A stretch of DNA of 64,000 bases from Diprion similis (lineage: Eukaryota; Arthropoda; Insecta; Hymenoptera; Diprionidae), in NCBI RefSeq assembly GCF_021155765.1, contig NC_060114.1, forward strand, positions 7,006,001-7,070,000, in the 5' to 3' direction. Under the pieces are notes generated by a model. That model saw nothing but the letters and a program-made list of their open reading frames with translations, was not told where the DNA came from and did not search any database. Position numbers and translations under genes: made by a program. Positions 63,161 to 64,000 of the stretch are shown piece by piece. The stretch's first letter is position 1. Each line of letters opens with the position of its first letter.

Positions 63161-64000
63161 TCGCACTTGTTCCTCTGACAGCCTTTAAAAGGATGCTACA
63201 ATCGGTACTTATCGACCGAGTGAAACGTCATTATTTTTTATTATTATAAAAAGCTTGCGTATCATTGACTTTTATTTGGAATGCTGCATGCAGAGCAATT
63301 TTACATTTAATGTCTAACAAGTATTATATCCAAAAACGTTTTTTACTTATTGTCAGAAAATTTAATCCGGTGATAAATGGTAATTCAATTATAGGAATAT
63401 ATTTCTTGGCATCATCACTGTTGCACAAGCAAGAAATATGCACAAAATACGGTATTTTCACGTCGATGATGCGCAGGTTTTGACAATAGTCGAAAGGAGT
63501 TGATATTTTACTCGGTCGGTAAGGACTGACTGTAGCATCGCCCTAAGGCGGTTCACTGGCCAAAACTCGATACTCCTTCGTGAATATTACTACGAGGGTT
63601 ATACATACGAGTATTAATCAAATTACCGTACATCCGCAAACCATACGAAGACTCTATTAATGTTACAAAAATAGAAAATAGTAAAATTACAATAAAGAAA
63701 AGCTCAGATATCGATGCTTTGATTGACATTGCTTGAAAAAAAAATTGTTAAAAACCCAGTAAATTCGTTCAATTTTATTTTACGACGATTCATTTTGTTC
63801 ACAAGACTATTTACTACAAGTTTAGCAAAACATTTTTTCTTATCGTGGCAATATGAAATTAATTACCAAAATAATAGAAAATCTGTTACAGTGAATTTGT
63901 AGCAAAACGTTCTTCCGGATATAATGATAAATGAGCCATCCTATAGTGAAACTAAACCAATCAATAAGATTTTCGACACTTTTGAAGCGTTTTGAACTAT
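63161..64000. other. Right end of the window, nothing recognised
   Basis: AT-rich sequence without an identifiable gene, repeat or RNA. Confidence 0.5.

Overview
The window is animal nuclear DNA, almost certainly from an insect. It is AT-rich, its genes are cut by many short GT-AG introns, and it carries numerous short terminal-inverted-repeat or foldback elements. Two genes are insect-type chitin synthases. TTAGG-like dodecamers and the general repeat style would suit Hymenoptera (perhaps a sawfly), but that placement is inference. Nothing here is bacterial or viral.

Layout. Four protein-coding genes lie in the first half. (1) 383-5306 (+): TM9SF4-type nonaspanin, 10 coding exons, 629 aa; the first coding exon is only the ATG. 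(2) 6860-11302 (-): MPPE1/PGAP5 metallophosphoesterase, 9 coding exons, 378 aa, convergent with TM9SF4. (3) 13846-20154 (-): chitin synthase copy A, 19 coding exons, 1545 aa. (4) 23744-32252 (-): chitin synthase copy B, 19 coding exons, 1547 aa. All four models were built by hand from splice sites, and every exon junction keeps frame. Copies A and B are a head-to-tail tandem duplicate: all 19 intron positions correspond and 14 of 19 exon lengths are identical. Between them sits an 800-bp near-perfect foldback repeat.

The second half (about 32.3-64 kb) has no gene I can recognise. It holds at least ten short inverted-repeat elements, several micro- and minisatellites, a 3'-half tRNA-Leu relic that includes a CCA end, one strong orphan exon-like segment (43423-43517), and a few GC-richer islands. 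It could be intergenic DNA or a very long intron of a gene outside the window.

How the genes relate. TM9SF4 and MPPE1 both act in the early secretory pathway (membrane-protein sorting; GPI-anchor remodelling), but their adjacency is probably incidental. The two chitin synthases would both make chitin at the plasma membrane. They appear to be diverging duplicates: both keep the catalytic EDR and QRRRW motifs, and they differ mainly in the N-terminus, the linker before the catalytic domain, the post-catalytic coiled-coil exon and the C-terminal tail. This pair is the most interesting content of the window.
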